A stretch of DNA of 62,417 nucleotides, taken from Lingula anatina. Its lineage: Eukaryota > Brachiopoda > Lingulata > Lingulida > Lingulidae. The notes below the pieces were generated by a model. That model saw nothing but the letters and a program-made list of their open reading frames with translations. It searched no databases and was not told the origin of the DNA. Made by a program: the position numbers and the translations under genes. This document shows, one piece after another, positions 1 through 11,024 of this stretch. Every line of letters begins with the position of its first letter. Within the stretch, counting starts at the first letter, position 1. The stretch covers positions 1 through 62,417 of the forward strand of contig NW_019775435.1 in assembly GCF_001039355.2 (NCBI RefSeq), given 5' to 3'.

Positions 1-94
1 CTCCCGGGCTGTTGTAGTCATTTTAATTATTTTAGTATATTAGCCATTATTGTAAGGCGCCTTGAGATAGAATGTAAGGCGCCATATAAGAATC

Positions 95-142
95 TTATTA
101 TATTATATTATATTATATTATATTATATTATATTATATATAT
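95..142. repeat. (TTATA)n microsatellite
   Basis: Pure TTATA/ATTAT pentamer run. No gene is visible from 1 to 987; this stretch otherwise holds AT-rich sequence, the direct repeat at 142-330 and the duplicated block at 435-599. Confidence 0.8.
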
Positions 143-330
143 AAGTCGGGTCAGTGCGTCAGGTTGGTCACGTGACGCTATAAATTATGATGAAAATGGG
201 GTTCCATTTTTGTCGTCGTTTTGGAGATGCACTAATTTCCCCACACAAAATCGGTAAAAATTGTAGGAGACATACCTTATGATATATCATTTGAAAATTT
301 ATGATTTTGTCTTTTTGGAAAATGTAAATG
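142..330 (+). repeat. Direct repeat, copy A (second copy at 6358-6540)
   Basis: About 185 bp, starting 'aagtcgggtcagtgcgtcag', recurs almost unchanged in the same orientation at 6358-6540, 6.2 kb away. The two copies bracket a region with a Penelope-like fragment and a hAT-like pseudogene. They could be two copies of a dispersed repeat or the ends of a larger element. I see no TG...CA ends that would make them LTRs. Confidence 0.7.
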
Positions 331-434
331 TTTGAAAATATTTCGCGTTTCCTGCGATACATAATCACAGTAACCTACCGCACTTGAAAAAATCGGTTTT
401 GCCAACTTTTGCACCAACTTCACGGGATTATTAA

Positions 435-599
435 CACTTTGCCAACCAGATGGGAGCCGAACGCAACATATATTTCATATCAACACGAAGCCCACTTGGT
501 TAGTTTTTAGAATTTCNCACTTTGCCAACCAGATGGGAGCCGAACGCAACATATATTTCATATCAACACGAAGCCCACTTGGTTAGTTTTTAGAATTTC
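435..599. repeat. 82-bp block duplicated across the n at 517
   Basis: The block beginning 'cactttgccaaccagatg' and ending 'tttttagaatttc' occurs immediately left and immediately right of the single n, with no difference that I can find. This looks like two overlapping contig ends that were abutted, not a real tandem repeat. Confidence 0.7.
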
Positions 600-987
600 T
601 ATAAAACGCTGGTGATATAAACATTATAGCAATTTTGTTATAATTTAAACGCCCCAATGTTATACGCTTTAAAAACGCGAGTGCTTGGCGTCTCCTTCAC
701 CTCGCGCTTAAAAAATTGACAAAGCTGAATTCATAAAATATTTATACTGCCAGAAAGCCAGTTTAACCAGCTTTCATGAATTTGTTTTTGAAAATTTCTA
801 CAATTTAAACTTCTTATAAAAATCTTTAAATAGAAAATTTCGGACACCTGAAACGGGACACCATTTGCAATCACCAGCGTGGATAAATCTTCCATGTTAC
901 CGTTCTGAATCTATTTTTTATGACAACTAACCTTAAAATTCCGAATCCTTAGATATTCCCGCTTCTTTTTATGTATCTATCGTTTAA

Positions 988-1647
988 TCACACCAACTGT
1001 TGACAAAAATACACATGAAAATACGAAGAGCTCAAAAGCCGTCCATTTTCACTCGATTTTGCTGAAAGTAGTGCGAAAATGGCCGTCGCTTCAGCCAGTG
1101 TGCACGCGCAGCTCGAAAATCTGCGGACAGACTGTAATGTAGGTTTATATAAATTAATAAATATGTTTTCTTTAATTTTCCTTTCTGTTTCCCTAGTGAA
1201 TTTATAAAATGGGAATGCCGTAAAGTCCTTGTTTTTGTTCATAGAGCATTCCCTAATGTGCCCACTCACAGACGTGCACTGATATTTAGGTGGTCTTATT
1301 TGTTGTCTGTGAACGGTCATTCTTTGTCGGAGAGTGTCTCCGGTTTGTCCTATATAGTTCTCACCGCATCCACTGCAAGTTAATACATAAATTAAATTTG
1401 AGCTAGTGCAGGTGAATGGGTGTTTAATTGTAGATGTAAGTCCATTTTTAAATGTCAGATGGCTCCCCTTTTTAATAAGTGGACAGGTGCCGCACCTGGG
1501 TACCTTATATTTCTGTACTCGTATTGTTGAGGTTTCCACATTTGTCCTGGAATTGTTTTCAAATTTTGCTTTTGTTAAAATTTGCTTAAGTGATGGACTT
1601 TGTCTTTTACTCTTTATAATCTGCATTTCAGTTAGTATCTCATTCAT
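988..1647 (-). pseudogene. Penelope-like retroelement GIY-YIG endonuclease fragment (5' truncated)
   Basis: A 219-codon open frame carries the Cys-rich linker and GIY-YIG endonuclease typical of the C-terminus of Penelope-like elements. Visible are CGTCPLIKKG, then LIYVLTCSGCGENYIGQT (the xIYxLTCxxCGxxYIGQT signature), then TLRQRMTVHRQQI with the conserved Arg and His. In a full element this domain nicks target DNA for reverse transcription and follows a reverse transcriptase. No reverse transcriptase is visible upstream on the minus strand (1650-3000), so this is a 5'-truncated copy, as is usual for this class. The residues after about 180 do not look family-like and are probably read-through. 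Confidence 0.8.
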
Positions 1648-1882
1648 TTTGTCACTATTCTCTGCAAAAGTATGTGGAGTGAGCTTGAGTCATTGATTAT
1701 GACACCAATTGGATATCCACGTATGGAAAACTATTTAAACTGTTTTTGGTTCGTCTTGGAAAAGGCAGGCTCATATCAAGACAAATTAGTATACCTGTCA
1801 CAATGGTACTGACTTTGTCTTTTTGATCACGAGAGGTAAGAACTAAACAACTTTCATTTTCCTGCATACTCTTTGTTGCCAC

Positions 1883-3788
1883 TTCCTAACTACCTTATCT
1901 ACATTATTGCCCTCTTCCTTCAAACTCTTTCATCGCTCTCCATTTACATTACATTCTCCGCTTAACAGAAAAACAAGAATATCGCACTGCCTAACAAAGT
2001 GTTAATGCTTAGCAACCTATGTTTGTTTACCCTTCAAGTAATCCACGCGGCTTTCAAACTGATAAGACATGTGACAAGCTGGTTTCTACCTAGGGTAACT
2101 AAAAATAACAGCTTACCTCATTTACATCTAAACAACTGAGGGAATTCACCATATTCTAAAACGTTCTCCCCGATCCCCTTTTAAAATAACAAATATGATC
2201 CACACCACTACTGCGTTAATGCTTCTTTGCTACTTCGATACTACTGCATTTTCATGTGGGTAGGTCGAAAACGATTTGCTTTACTACTTCCACAGCAACA
2301 ACAGTAAGAGAAGTAAAAAATAGTCCTGTTATGGAATGAACTGAAGTCAGAACTTAATCAGCTTTCTTTCACAGGTACTCAATACTTCTGCTCAAAACTT
2401 GCAAACAAATGTATGTTCATCTTCGCAAACACTGACCACATTAGTTATTCAGATAAGTCATTCAGAATAATAGCAATATGGAATCATCTGTTGGTATTAA
2501 ATACCTTTCATTAATCTTTATCTTTCTTTTTTATCAAGCCAAAACTTGTGGTAATTAACACAGATATGATGTGAGGTTGTAAGAATAAAGTAAGAAGAAA
2601 TGATGTAGCAACCTAACTATGGGTGCTGCTTAAGGCTGAAGTGTTCCAAGAAATATATTAGATTTCTTATATTCATACTATATTGTAAATATTCCTGCTT
2701 GCATGCTTAACGATATCTAGGAATATTATGATCATATTTTGTGCTTATATATATATATCCATTTTGGTACAGGCTGTTTGGTAAACAACATTCTTTCCAT
2801 TATTTTTATTATTATTTATTTATTTATTTATTTTTTATTATTTTTTTTTTTTTTACTTACCGTATTGAAGGCAGGGGAATTTAAACTTCTCTTGTTCTCC
2901 TTCTGTTGTGGCCTCTATCTTCTGCAAGAGTAAGTGGGGTAAGCCTGAGTCATTGATTTTGACACCAGTTGTATATCCTTATATGGAAACTGTTTCAACT
3001 TTCTTTTTTTGGTTCTTCCTGGAAAAGCCAGGGCCGCAGTGTGTCCGCAGATCTTGCATATCAATGCGTAAGCGGTGATCATTACAAAAACACCTACGCG
3101 CTTGCACAAAATAGTCTGCGACGTGTGTTTCGTGCCATGTTTTCAAAAATCCTTAGTTGTTATATAAATCCATGAATCTCTGTGAATAACTCATTATTCC
3201 GCTTGAAACTTTCAAAAAATAAAATTTAGAACTTGATGTAAACGCACAACGTAATGAACATTTCAGTTTCGACGAAAGCCTTGTATCAGTTGTCTAAAAT
3301 TAGCACACGCATTTTTCTCAAGCAGATCGTGTAATTTTGTACCCTAAAATGAAATGATTGTAGAAAAAAATGGACAAACTTACTTTATTGATATTATAAC
3401 GATTTATGCAACTATATATGCTGGAATTGAGCCAAAAAGAATACAAAATTTGTACAACCGTCCTTTTTTTGTGAAATCCCTATTTAGTGCGAACTATGTA
3501 GGTCAGTCGAAACTGGGACTGTCACGTTGCACTGAGCAAGTGTCTCGAGAGCGTTTTTCTCCGTAAATCTTGCATTTCAGTCAAAAAAATTAAATGTTCA
3601 GCTTTTTCAAGTGTTTATTCATAGTATACAATGTGTCACTGTCATAGTGAGAGTTGTTATGGAAAATAATACGTGAAAAAACGACATAGGTGCTGCAGAT
3701 CGACCATAACATTTTTTTTTAGAATGGAAAAATCTGCCGTTTGCCTTTCAAGTTACGTAGCTTTGGGTTTGCAGACTAAAAGGTGAGT

Positions 3789-3819
<31 letters not shown>

Positions 3820-4445
3820 GCATTCACAAAGTTTCATAAAAGCGCCGAAATGTATAGAAATGATTTTGGAGTAACCACCCTTCGCATAGTTTAGATGCAC
3901 TTGTTGACGTTCAGTACCAGTGAAATGTTATATTTTGTTGCAAAGTTATAGTTGTACTTTGTTTACATAAAATGTGTAAGCCTACTAGCGTACCTTTATC
4001 CGCTCTATTTCCTTTATGGAGTTGGAATCTAGACCTTTTCGAAATAGGGTGTGTGTGTCTATGCACACCTGTTAACTAGTACATTGCGCAATCAGCATTA
4101 CAGGTGTACTCAAGGTCTTTCTTGGACAGGTTTCAAAGTTGTTTTACATTATAAGTTTAAATATTTTGATTTTTAAAACAATTTTACTCAATTTATCTGA
4201 AATTGTTGGTATTAAAAAAAGTCTTCAAATTTAACAAGTTTAAAAAAATCGTTTGTCAAGGCAGAGCCACACTTTATGACCAATATATGCGCAGTTTAAC
4301 TTTATGACCTATGCATTGTGCTTTTTCAGTTTTAGTGAAATGTTGACAGCATACCTATCCCTGCCTAAGCTATCGCATGAGAATGGACTTGATGGCATGA
4401 AATGATGAAAAGATACCAGTTAGACAAAGCAGAAAATAATTAAGT

Positions 4446-4504
<59 letters not shown>

Positions 4505-4740
4505 CCAATACTTCATTATTTTTATAACTAGCCTATTACTAGTAGGACCAAGGAATTATTAATACTATATAGTATAGTAAGAAATTACTTTGATAAACAA
4601 CTGGTGTGAGACTGACAATGAGGTTAGTTTTATTTATTTTTTAATCTATGGATTTTCATTAATTTTCAGTTTTTATCTGCTATGTATAAATGTCTTGTTT
4701 CTACATACACGTATGATTTTATCATTTAATTATATTTATT
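1883..4740. other. Gene-free stretch with simple repeats
   Basis: I see no credible coding sequence. Contents: a roughly 90-bp degenerate direct repeat (1668-1765 and 2925-3020, containing 'gagtcattgat' and 'acaccag/att'), T-rich runs near 2800-2860, a T run of about 28 at 3791-3819, and a (TA)n run at 4449-4502. The short open frames here have no recognisable motif. Confidence 0.6.
4449..4502. repeat. (TA)n microsatellite
   Basis: Uninterrupted alternating TA of about 54 bp. Such runs are length-variable in any assembly. Confidence 0.9.
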
Positions 4741-4749
4741 TTTAACAGA

Positions 4750-5350
4750 TTCCCGAATTTCATATCAGCTGACAATAAGGGAAGAGGTGTTCTAGTCAAG
4801 ACCAGGAAAAATATATTTCCATGCGATTTTGTGTGATGGTGCTGTTGATGCAGGTGTGACTGAACAAGAGATGGTGTTTTGTAGAGTCTTGGATATTGTT
4901 TACCCTAGAAACCTTTCTCATAGCAAACAAGTTCTGGAACAATACTTTCTTCAAGTATTAAACAGGATGGGCTTTGACCCAAAAGACTTCCATTGAGAGT
5001 GGCCTGCCTTTAAAGAGCACACAGGTGGCATGTTTTTAGTGAATAAAAGTAAAGATATGTGTACTGATTTGTTTCAAGGCAAGGAGAACAGACAAAGATT
5101 AGAATACATACAATAATGCTAATTTAAATTGCCTTGTTCAGCCTGTCCACTTCTCAGTTGGAAAGAGGATACAGTGCTCTCAAAAGAATTGAATCTGACT
5201 GGAGGTCGTTTGGGGAATATTATGCTTAAGTTAACAAAATTTTGACAGCAGTTTTATAGGGGCCAAGTTTTGATGATCATTTATTCAATGATTCTATCAA
5301 CCGCTGGGTGGCAGGGTGGCAATCTGGGAAGACGGTCCAATTTTGAACTT
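4750..5350 (+). pseudogene. hAT-derived (ZNF862/KIAA1586-like) transposase pseudogene
   Basis: Conceptual translation across two or more frames gives recognisable blocks in order. The first is CDGAVDAGVTEQEMVFCRVLD (about 4835-4900), like the DGATDxxVTEQE block of ZNF862-type proteins. The second is EWPAFKEHTGGMF after an in-frame TGA near 4995. The third, in another frame, is LSTSQLERGYSALKRIESDW (about 5140-5200), the hAT dimerisation block (LSTxxxERGFSxLKRIKxxxR). A stop and frame changes separate the blocks, so this is a dead copy. Family assignment rests on these motifs only; exact ends are not visible. Confidence 0.6.
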
Positions 5351-5360
5351 AAATTGATTT

Positions 5361-7195
5361 AGTTTTCTGATTGTCATATCCAGCAGGTAAATGAACTGGC
5401 CACTGAAGATTCTAAGGAAATAAAAAAAAATTGAAACATACTCGTATACTGAAGTTTTCTTTTTTTTTTTTTCATTTTTAATGCATTTTACTTTTATATG
5501 TATTTAATTACAAATTTATATTCAAGAATTTTCAGCCGGGGATGATCTTGATTGTATGTCAGTTTTGGCTAAAGTAATATTCATAACTTGCTGGGGCAGG
5601 TGCTTCTCCTGCCCTCAGAATAGACAGATCAAGTTGGCCAACGAGTTTATTGGAGCCTTGATAACTGCTTTAATTTAAAAGGCAAAAAGTTTCAAAAAAC
5701 TTTCAAAAAGTTCAGTGCATATTCATGAGGTTGAATGAACATTTCCCAGGGACAGTGCTTTAAGGACATGAATTTTAAATGTTTACTTAGTGTTGTTTAT
5801 CAAACAGATTTCAATATTTTGCACTTTTAAAAACAAATGTAAATTTTAAATAGATTAGGGATATTTTTTCAAATTATAATTGGAAGGGTCTTACCCTGTA
5901 TTTTAAATAGTTTAGTATGTAAGAGACAAAAATAGTACTAGTACATAGAAATAAATCTTGAGCAGTAAAATAAGAGAACAAGGCAGAAGTGCATATCTTA
6001 ATATAATGATTAAACAAGCGTTGAATATATATATATTTTTTTTTATCAAAACCCTTTCAGGCTTTAAAAAGTACAACCTGGTCATAGGCCAGTACTTCAT
6101 TGTAAATATTTATTCAATTAAAAAATTTATTGTTTTATTCATACCTAGATCTAGCAATATCTTTCTATATTGGTCAAAATTCACACTGGATTTCTTGTGG
6201 ATTGGATCGTAAACTTTGATGTTTTAAGAATGACGTATAGGCCTATAACTCTTGGAATATTTCTGATGTTAGATGTACTGCACTTATTCGTATTTTAATT
6301 TTATTGTGACTTGTTTGCTCTGATATTCAGAATATTTAAGAAAACTTGTAGTCTTGCTAAGTCGGGTCAGTGCGTCAGGTTGGTCACGTGACGCTATAAA
6401 TTATGATGAAAATGGGGTTCCATTTTTGTCGTCGTTTTGGAGATGCACTAATTTCCCCACACAAAATGGGTAAAAATTGTAGGAGACATACCTTATGATA
6501 TATCATTTGAAAGTTTATGATTTCGTCTTTCTGCAGAATGTAATTGTTTGAAAGGTGTTCGAATGTTACATTTTAAGAACGCTTTAAACAGTGTTCTGAC
6601 GCTAGAACAGAAAGCGTTGTGAAATATAGAACACATTTTTGTTCTTTTTATGTTCTTTCACAGAGTATTGTGTGAAAACGATCTAGTAGAATAATATATT
6701 GCTGGAAGGATTAATATGTGTACTGTCGCTTTAAAGAAGTGCATTTTATGTACTGAGTAGTATACCAACTATTTTGAGCAATAGTGTACCTGTAACGGAT
6801 CTATCGGTATTTGGATCTAAAAATACGTGGATCTATAGGTATGCGGATTTAAAGGACGTGTCAGGGTCCCCCCCCCCCCCCCGGCCCCCTATTGAAATTA
6901 AAAATTTGACTAGCTGGTTCATAGTTATAAATCAATGGCATCGTTTGCCATATGAAATACCAAACATTTTATGGCCCCTTCACTGAGCCCCGAACAGCAC
7001 GCCTAGTTGGAGGGGGGGTCAGCTTTGCATCCGAGGACCTCCCTTAAAATAATCTACCCCTGCTACTAAATGTTCGAGAATAATAACATTCTCCTTTATT
7101 TAGCATAATAAGTCATCGTCATTGTAACTAAATAAAGTGATTGCGACAGTTGTGATTGCGATAGTAGCGTAAGTGTAAAATGTAAACAATATAAC
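5361..7195. other. Gene-free AT-rich stretch
   Basis: No supported gene. It includes the second direct-repeat copy at 6358-6540 and a run of 14 Cs near 6870. The short open frames (for example 5958-6212) are low-complexity and unlike any family I know. Confidence 0.55.
6358..6540 (+). repeat. Direct repeat, copy B (first copy at 142-330)
   Basis: Near-identical to 142-330 from 'aagtcgggtcagtgcgtcag' through 'gatatatcatttgaaa'. Divergence begins after about 170 bp. Confidence 0.7.
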
Positions 7196-7199
7196 GAAA

Positions 7200-7737
7200 G
7201 TAGCGCACTTACCTTAGTGTAGAATCACACACGGCTTGAACATTCAGAGCATGATAGCCCTTGCGTCAAACATATAAATTTTCACTCTATGTGGCGCTGC
7301 TATGGGAACTAATGTTCCGTCTATCGCCTCAATGACATTTGGGAATCCGTCGATGAGGTGAAAGCCACCCTTCACGGCTCTGACCTCGATTTGTGTTGTG
7401 GGGAATCTGATGGTAAGATGGCTCCCACCACATTATGGACTGAATGGGACACAAAGGCAGCAGAGATCCCTAGGCTGTCGCCAATCACAGCCTGAAAACT
7501 ACCGGTCGCAAGCACGCCAAGGCAGGCAAGAACTTGTGTGGTGGGGGAGAGTGCTTGGGACCTTGCTGTTTTACGCCGCAGCTGGCCTTCAATCTTCTCC
7601 GTCAGCATCCTGATGCCCCTCTTCGACAGCCTGTACCTCCTCAGTACTCCCCTCTCTGTCTGCTCTTCTAAGACATCACGCCGCGGCATGTAAATCCGCC
7701 AACTGCCGTTTCGCACGACAAGAAAAGCTGCAGCCAT
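7200..7737 (-). pseudogene. HARBI1-like (PIF/Harbinger) transposase fragment
   Basis: The minus strand has an open frame whose family-like part starts at an internal Met at about 7737 (MAAAFLVVRNGSWRIYMPRR). It carries the helix-turn-helix-like region of Harbinger nucleases: LRRYRLSKRGIRMLTEKI, then LACLGVLATGSFQAVIGDSL and SAAFVSHSVHNV. The frame stops at 7372. Beyond it another frame continues with GFPNVIEAIDGTLVPIAAP, which holds the first catalytic Asp in IDGT. A stop and frame shift then break the block that follows, up to about 7200. The rest of the DDE domain is absent. HARBI1-type proteins are about 350 residues; this is a broken N-terminal half. It could have mobilised the TTA-flanked MITEs in this window, but no intact copy is present. 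Confidence 0.75.
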
Positions 7738-7970
7738 TGCGCTAGGTGAACGCCAAGTTACGCATGCGCAAAGACTTAGCGACACGGTCGGAGCTGTACC
7801 AAATATCCTGCGTAAATAGCGCATTATTTTGCGCAAAATTACATTGCGAAACGTCCGTGAAAGGGTCTGTTCGCAAAAAGGGACTTGCGCAATTGCGCAA
7901 ATTGCGAAACGTTCTATATATTTAATTTCATAGTTTTAATCATATTGTCGATATTTGCGTGTTCGTATCG

Positions 7971-7999
7971 CTCTCTCTCTCTCTCTCTCTATCTCTCTC
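7971..7999. repeat. (CT)n microsatellite
   Basis: CT dinucleotide run interrupted once by 'atctct'. Confidence 0.85.
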
Positions 8000-8199
8000 C
8001 GTTCTTTATCTTGCATTTGTGGGTACACTTAATGTAATATATTTATTTAATTATTATTATAATTATTATTATCTATCTATTTTACTTTTTTTTTAGTTTC
8101 ACCACATCAGAAAACACCTCAGAACTCAATTCAGAACTCACCCTAGAATTCACTCCAGAATTTAACTCAGAATTCACTATAGATAGCTACAAATGTGCG

Positions 8200-8566
8200 T
8201 GAACAATAAAAGTGAAATTTAAAGATTTGTTTTTGAGTTATTGACTGGTACATAGTAACAGATGTATTTCCATCTCTGCAAACATTATAATACGCATATT
8301 GCTTGCTGTAGGCGGAATGAAATACTCCAGCTTTATGCATATCGTTGTGAATGACACCGTGCTTCATGTTTTCAAATGCCTGCTGTAGTTCTATGTGGGT
8401 GTCCTTGAAGTTAGTTCCATTATTGCTCCACAGTTCTGCAACGTTCCCACGACGCGCAATAAAACGTCGTAAAACATTGATAAATGCATCGGTTTCAAGC
8501 TTATGAAAGATTGAGTCACTCTGTTCCTCTGAGAAAAAAAACTTGCAAATCGCTATGCCTGTGCCC
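8200..8566 (-). pseudogene. BEL/Pao-type integrase fragment, 3' part
   Basis: The minus strand encodes LETDAFINVLRRFIARRGNV, then ELWSNNGTNFKDTHIEL and MKHGVIHNDMHKAGVFH, the integrase region of BEL/Pao LTR retrotransposons. The usual second catalytic Asp in the S-D-N-G-T-N-F block is Asn here. It is the continuation of the piece at 10550-10705; the two are separated by an inserted element of about 2 kb. The C-terminal part of the open frame (8167-8290) is no longer family-like. It is a dead copy. Confidence 0.75.
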
Positions 8567-8696
8567 CTGGGGTCTATAAGTCGAAAGCTTCGCAAATAGT
8601 CAGCACAGCGATCAATATTTGCGATGGCGATTGCACCCACCTGCTATCTCGAAGCCTTAGCAAATGCAACGCAATTATAGCCTCAAACGCTACTTA

Positions 8697-9834
8697 AGCC
8701 TCGGTCACAACCGGACGCACGAATTTTAGGACCTTACGTCCCCTACGAATTTTGGGTGCAGTGCAGGACGTAGAGTTCGTAGAGGTAGAGGAAAGGTTTC
8801 AATGGAAAGGCGCAAGTCTGCCTTGCGAGTCGGATGGGCCACTTGAGATGTCCTTTCAGGCCGGGACGCTAATTGCAAGGTGCGATGGCTGTGGAAATTG
8901 TACTCATTTCCTGACTTTGTTTTGCCACCTGCATACGTGGCACGCACTAACCACTTACGAATAGAATGCAACGTACGGCGAAAGTAGTTCCCTTTTGCGT
9001 CATTTTTGCTTCACACTTGTCTCACACACTTATGATGACGTGTTGATGGCGTACGTCAGTTTTGCCTCCTGTTTTCCCCTTCTTTCTTCTACCTTCCCCC
9101 TTCTTTTCTCTCAGCTTCTTTCTCTTGTCTTTTGGAGGCATATTAGAAGTAGAATTGAGTGAAATTTGAATTTTTTGTAATTTGTTGTACCCGTTGCACA
9201 ATCGACGTTTATTGTCGAGACACGAGAGTGCGTCGTGTGCACACCTTTTATACTTCAGGCGTGGGGGTGACGCACATGCGATGCATTTTAAGCCTAGGTC
9301 CCAACCAAACGTACGGGCTGTTACCTGTAGTCTACGGCCAAAAACATGGGGAAAACGTGGGAGTTCGTGCGTGAGGAGCACGTCCATCGTGCGACTTTTG
9401 GAGGACGTAAACAGCTTGAAGAAACTTTTCAACATGATCAACAGCCGCTACGTGCAATCTAGCTGCGTCCTAGCCGAACGCAATGAACCTAAACACCGTG
9501 CGTCCAAAACGTAGTTGGGACCTAGGCTTTAGGTGTGCTTTCGACTTTGTTCGTCAGCTGTGAGGGCTTGCGCCGTACCCAGCACGCAAAGGCCACTAGC
9601 TCCTTCATTGTTTGCGACGTGCGTCTTGGCCGCGCACTTCTCACTTGCGAAGTCCTTGCTACTGGAGCAAGTTACGCTTGGTGCCTCGCTGTTCGCATGC
9701 TATTCGTATAATCTTTTGGACATGCCCAATATCCTCCGTACGTGCTTACGAGCTGTCTGCAAACTCGAAATTTCGCAAAATTTTGCCGCAAACAGCCCGT
9801 AAGAGCCCGTACGGCCGGTTGTGACAGATCTAGC
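8697..9834. mobile_element. Harbinger-type MITE, 1138 bp, TTA target duplication
   Basis: Flanked by TTA at 8694-8696 and 9835-9837. The ends are inverted around 'gtcacaaccgg' and 'ccggttgtgac'. The related element at 11025-11932 has an uninterrupted version of the target ('ctctactaaaattcg' near 11170), i.e. an empty site. Three-base TTA/TAA duplications are typical of PIF/Harbinger. It contains a further MITE at 9291-9528. The open frames inside run over both strands with no recognised domain. Confidence 0.75.
9291..9528. mobile_element. Nested 238-bp MITE, TTA target duplication
   Basis: Ends are perfect inverted 15-mers, 'agcctaggtcccaac' and 'gttgggacctaggct', flanked by TTA at 9288-9290 and 9529-9531. 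It interrupts the 1138-bp element; the related fragment at 10660-11020 lacks it, with continuous sequence across the equivalent of the insertion point. No coding capacity. Confidence 0.85.
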
Positions 9835-10549
9835 TTAAAATTCAATTGCCGCATAAAGTGAAGACGTCATAACAAAATTATACGTAATATAATTTCATTT
9901 CAGTATAATGCTTATCAAGAGGTTTTTTATATTTATAGGAATATCACGTTACAAATAATGATATTTGAAGTGTTTGACACCAATAAAATGTCAAAATCAA
10001 TTCAATAAGCGAGGCGCACGTGTTTGGATTGATACAATTACTGACACTTTGGTGAGCAGTGTTCAGTCTCACAATAACAGACACTGAGGAAGGTTATGGT
10101 GTGACCGAATGCTTTGTTTCTGCTCTCTCGTTTTGTGTAGATAATGAAACTTTTAAACTTATGATTATTATCAAAAGACTGCAAGGATAAACTTATATAA
10201 AATGATGTATCAAATGTTTAATTTTGAACTTTTTATGCATAATAGACATGACTTTAGCATTCTTCACGCGAAAAATTACCGCAAGATGTTCTATCAGAGG
10301 TACAGAGTGGCTCAATATTTTATAAGCTTTCTTGCTTTGTTGTATGCTATTGTGATTAGCAACCCAAACTTGCCGGCATGTTTTATTAAATGAAAGACAC
10401 TGAAAGGAAGAATCATGCATGCGCAAAGGCCACTGCGACGGTATTTACTGGTCGCAAACAATAGCCTTGAAACTAAAGGTGATATCGCTGTTAGCGCTCG
10501 GTCGCGATTTGCAATACTTTCGAGTTATGGAGCCCAGCTCGGCTTGCTA

Positions 10550-10705
10550 AAGACGTGAAAAGAACACCGTAGCACGAAACGTCTTTCCGGACCTCTTTGA
10601 TTATGAATGGCCCAAAACAGTCGACTCCAGCAGATCGGCTAAATAGAGGAATTGTATCGTTAATCCGCGAACACAAGCGGCTGTGCGGGCTCTTACGGGC
10701 TGTTT
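10550..10705 (-). pseudogene. BEL/Pao-type integrase fragment, 5' part
   Basis: The minus strand reads SAGVDCFGPFIIKEVRKDV, then YGVLFTSLASRAG, the start of the BEL/Pao integrase core including the first catalytic Asp (VDCFGPF). In intact elements this block runs into the LETDAFINVLRRF block, which here lies beyond the inserted element at 8567-10543. Upstream codons (10706-10733) come from a neighbouring repeat. Confidence 0.75.
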
Positions 10706-11020
10706 GCGTCCAAAATTTTACACAGAATCTCACGTCCCACGCAAGTCCTTCTTACGAAATTTCGAATTCGCAGACAGTCCGTAGGCACGTACGGAGGATG
10801 TTGGACATGTCCAAAAGATTTCACGAATAGCCAGCGAACAGCGAGGCCGCAAAGCGTAACTTGCTCCCCTCGCACGCAGTTAGAAAGTGAGACGAGCGTT
10901 GTGCAAAACGCACGTCGCAAGCAATGAAGGAGCATGTGCCCTTTGCGTGTTTAGTAAGGCGCACGCCCTCACAACTAACGAACAAATTCGAGAACACACC
11001 GGGAATGCGTCGCACGTGCG
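10660..11020. mobile_element. Second copy of the 1138-bp MITE family, inverted and partial
   Basis: About 330 bp match 9271-9834 in reverse orientation, including 'gggctcttacgggctgtttg' at one end and 'gcgtcgcac' at the other. Together with 9530-9834 it makes an inverted repeat with a spacer of about 0.8 kb. It lacks the 238-bp nested MITE. Confidence 0.65.
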
Positions 11021-11024
11021 TTAC

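Larger units (their letters stand above)
8567..10543. mobile_element. Outer TIR element inserted in the BEL/Pao integrase, carrying nested elements
   Basis: The left end reads 'ctggggtctataagtcgaaa' and the right end (10500-10543) is its imperfect inverse, 'actttcgagttatggagccc'. It separates the two halves of one integrase reading. Its own sequence (8567-8696 plus 9838-10543) is about 0.84 kb and is related to the element at 11025-11932, with shared internal blocks such as 'gatatttgaagtgtttgaca'. No transposase is visible in it, so it is non-autonomous. The superfamily is not clear: ends resemble C(A/T)GGG hAT-like tips, but I cannot confirm an 8-bp duplication. Confidence 0.6.

Noticed and set aside
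142-6540. LTR retrotransposon bounded by the direct repeats
   Set aside because: No TG...CA ends, no primer binding site, and the interior does not read as gag-pol in one orientation.
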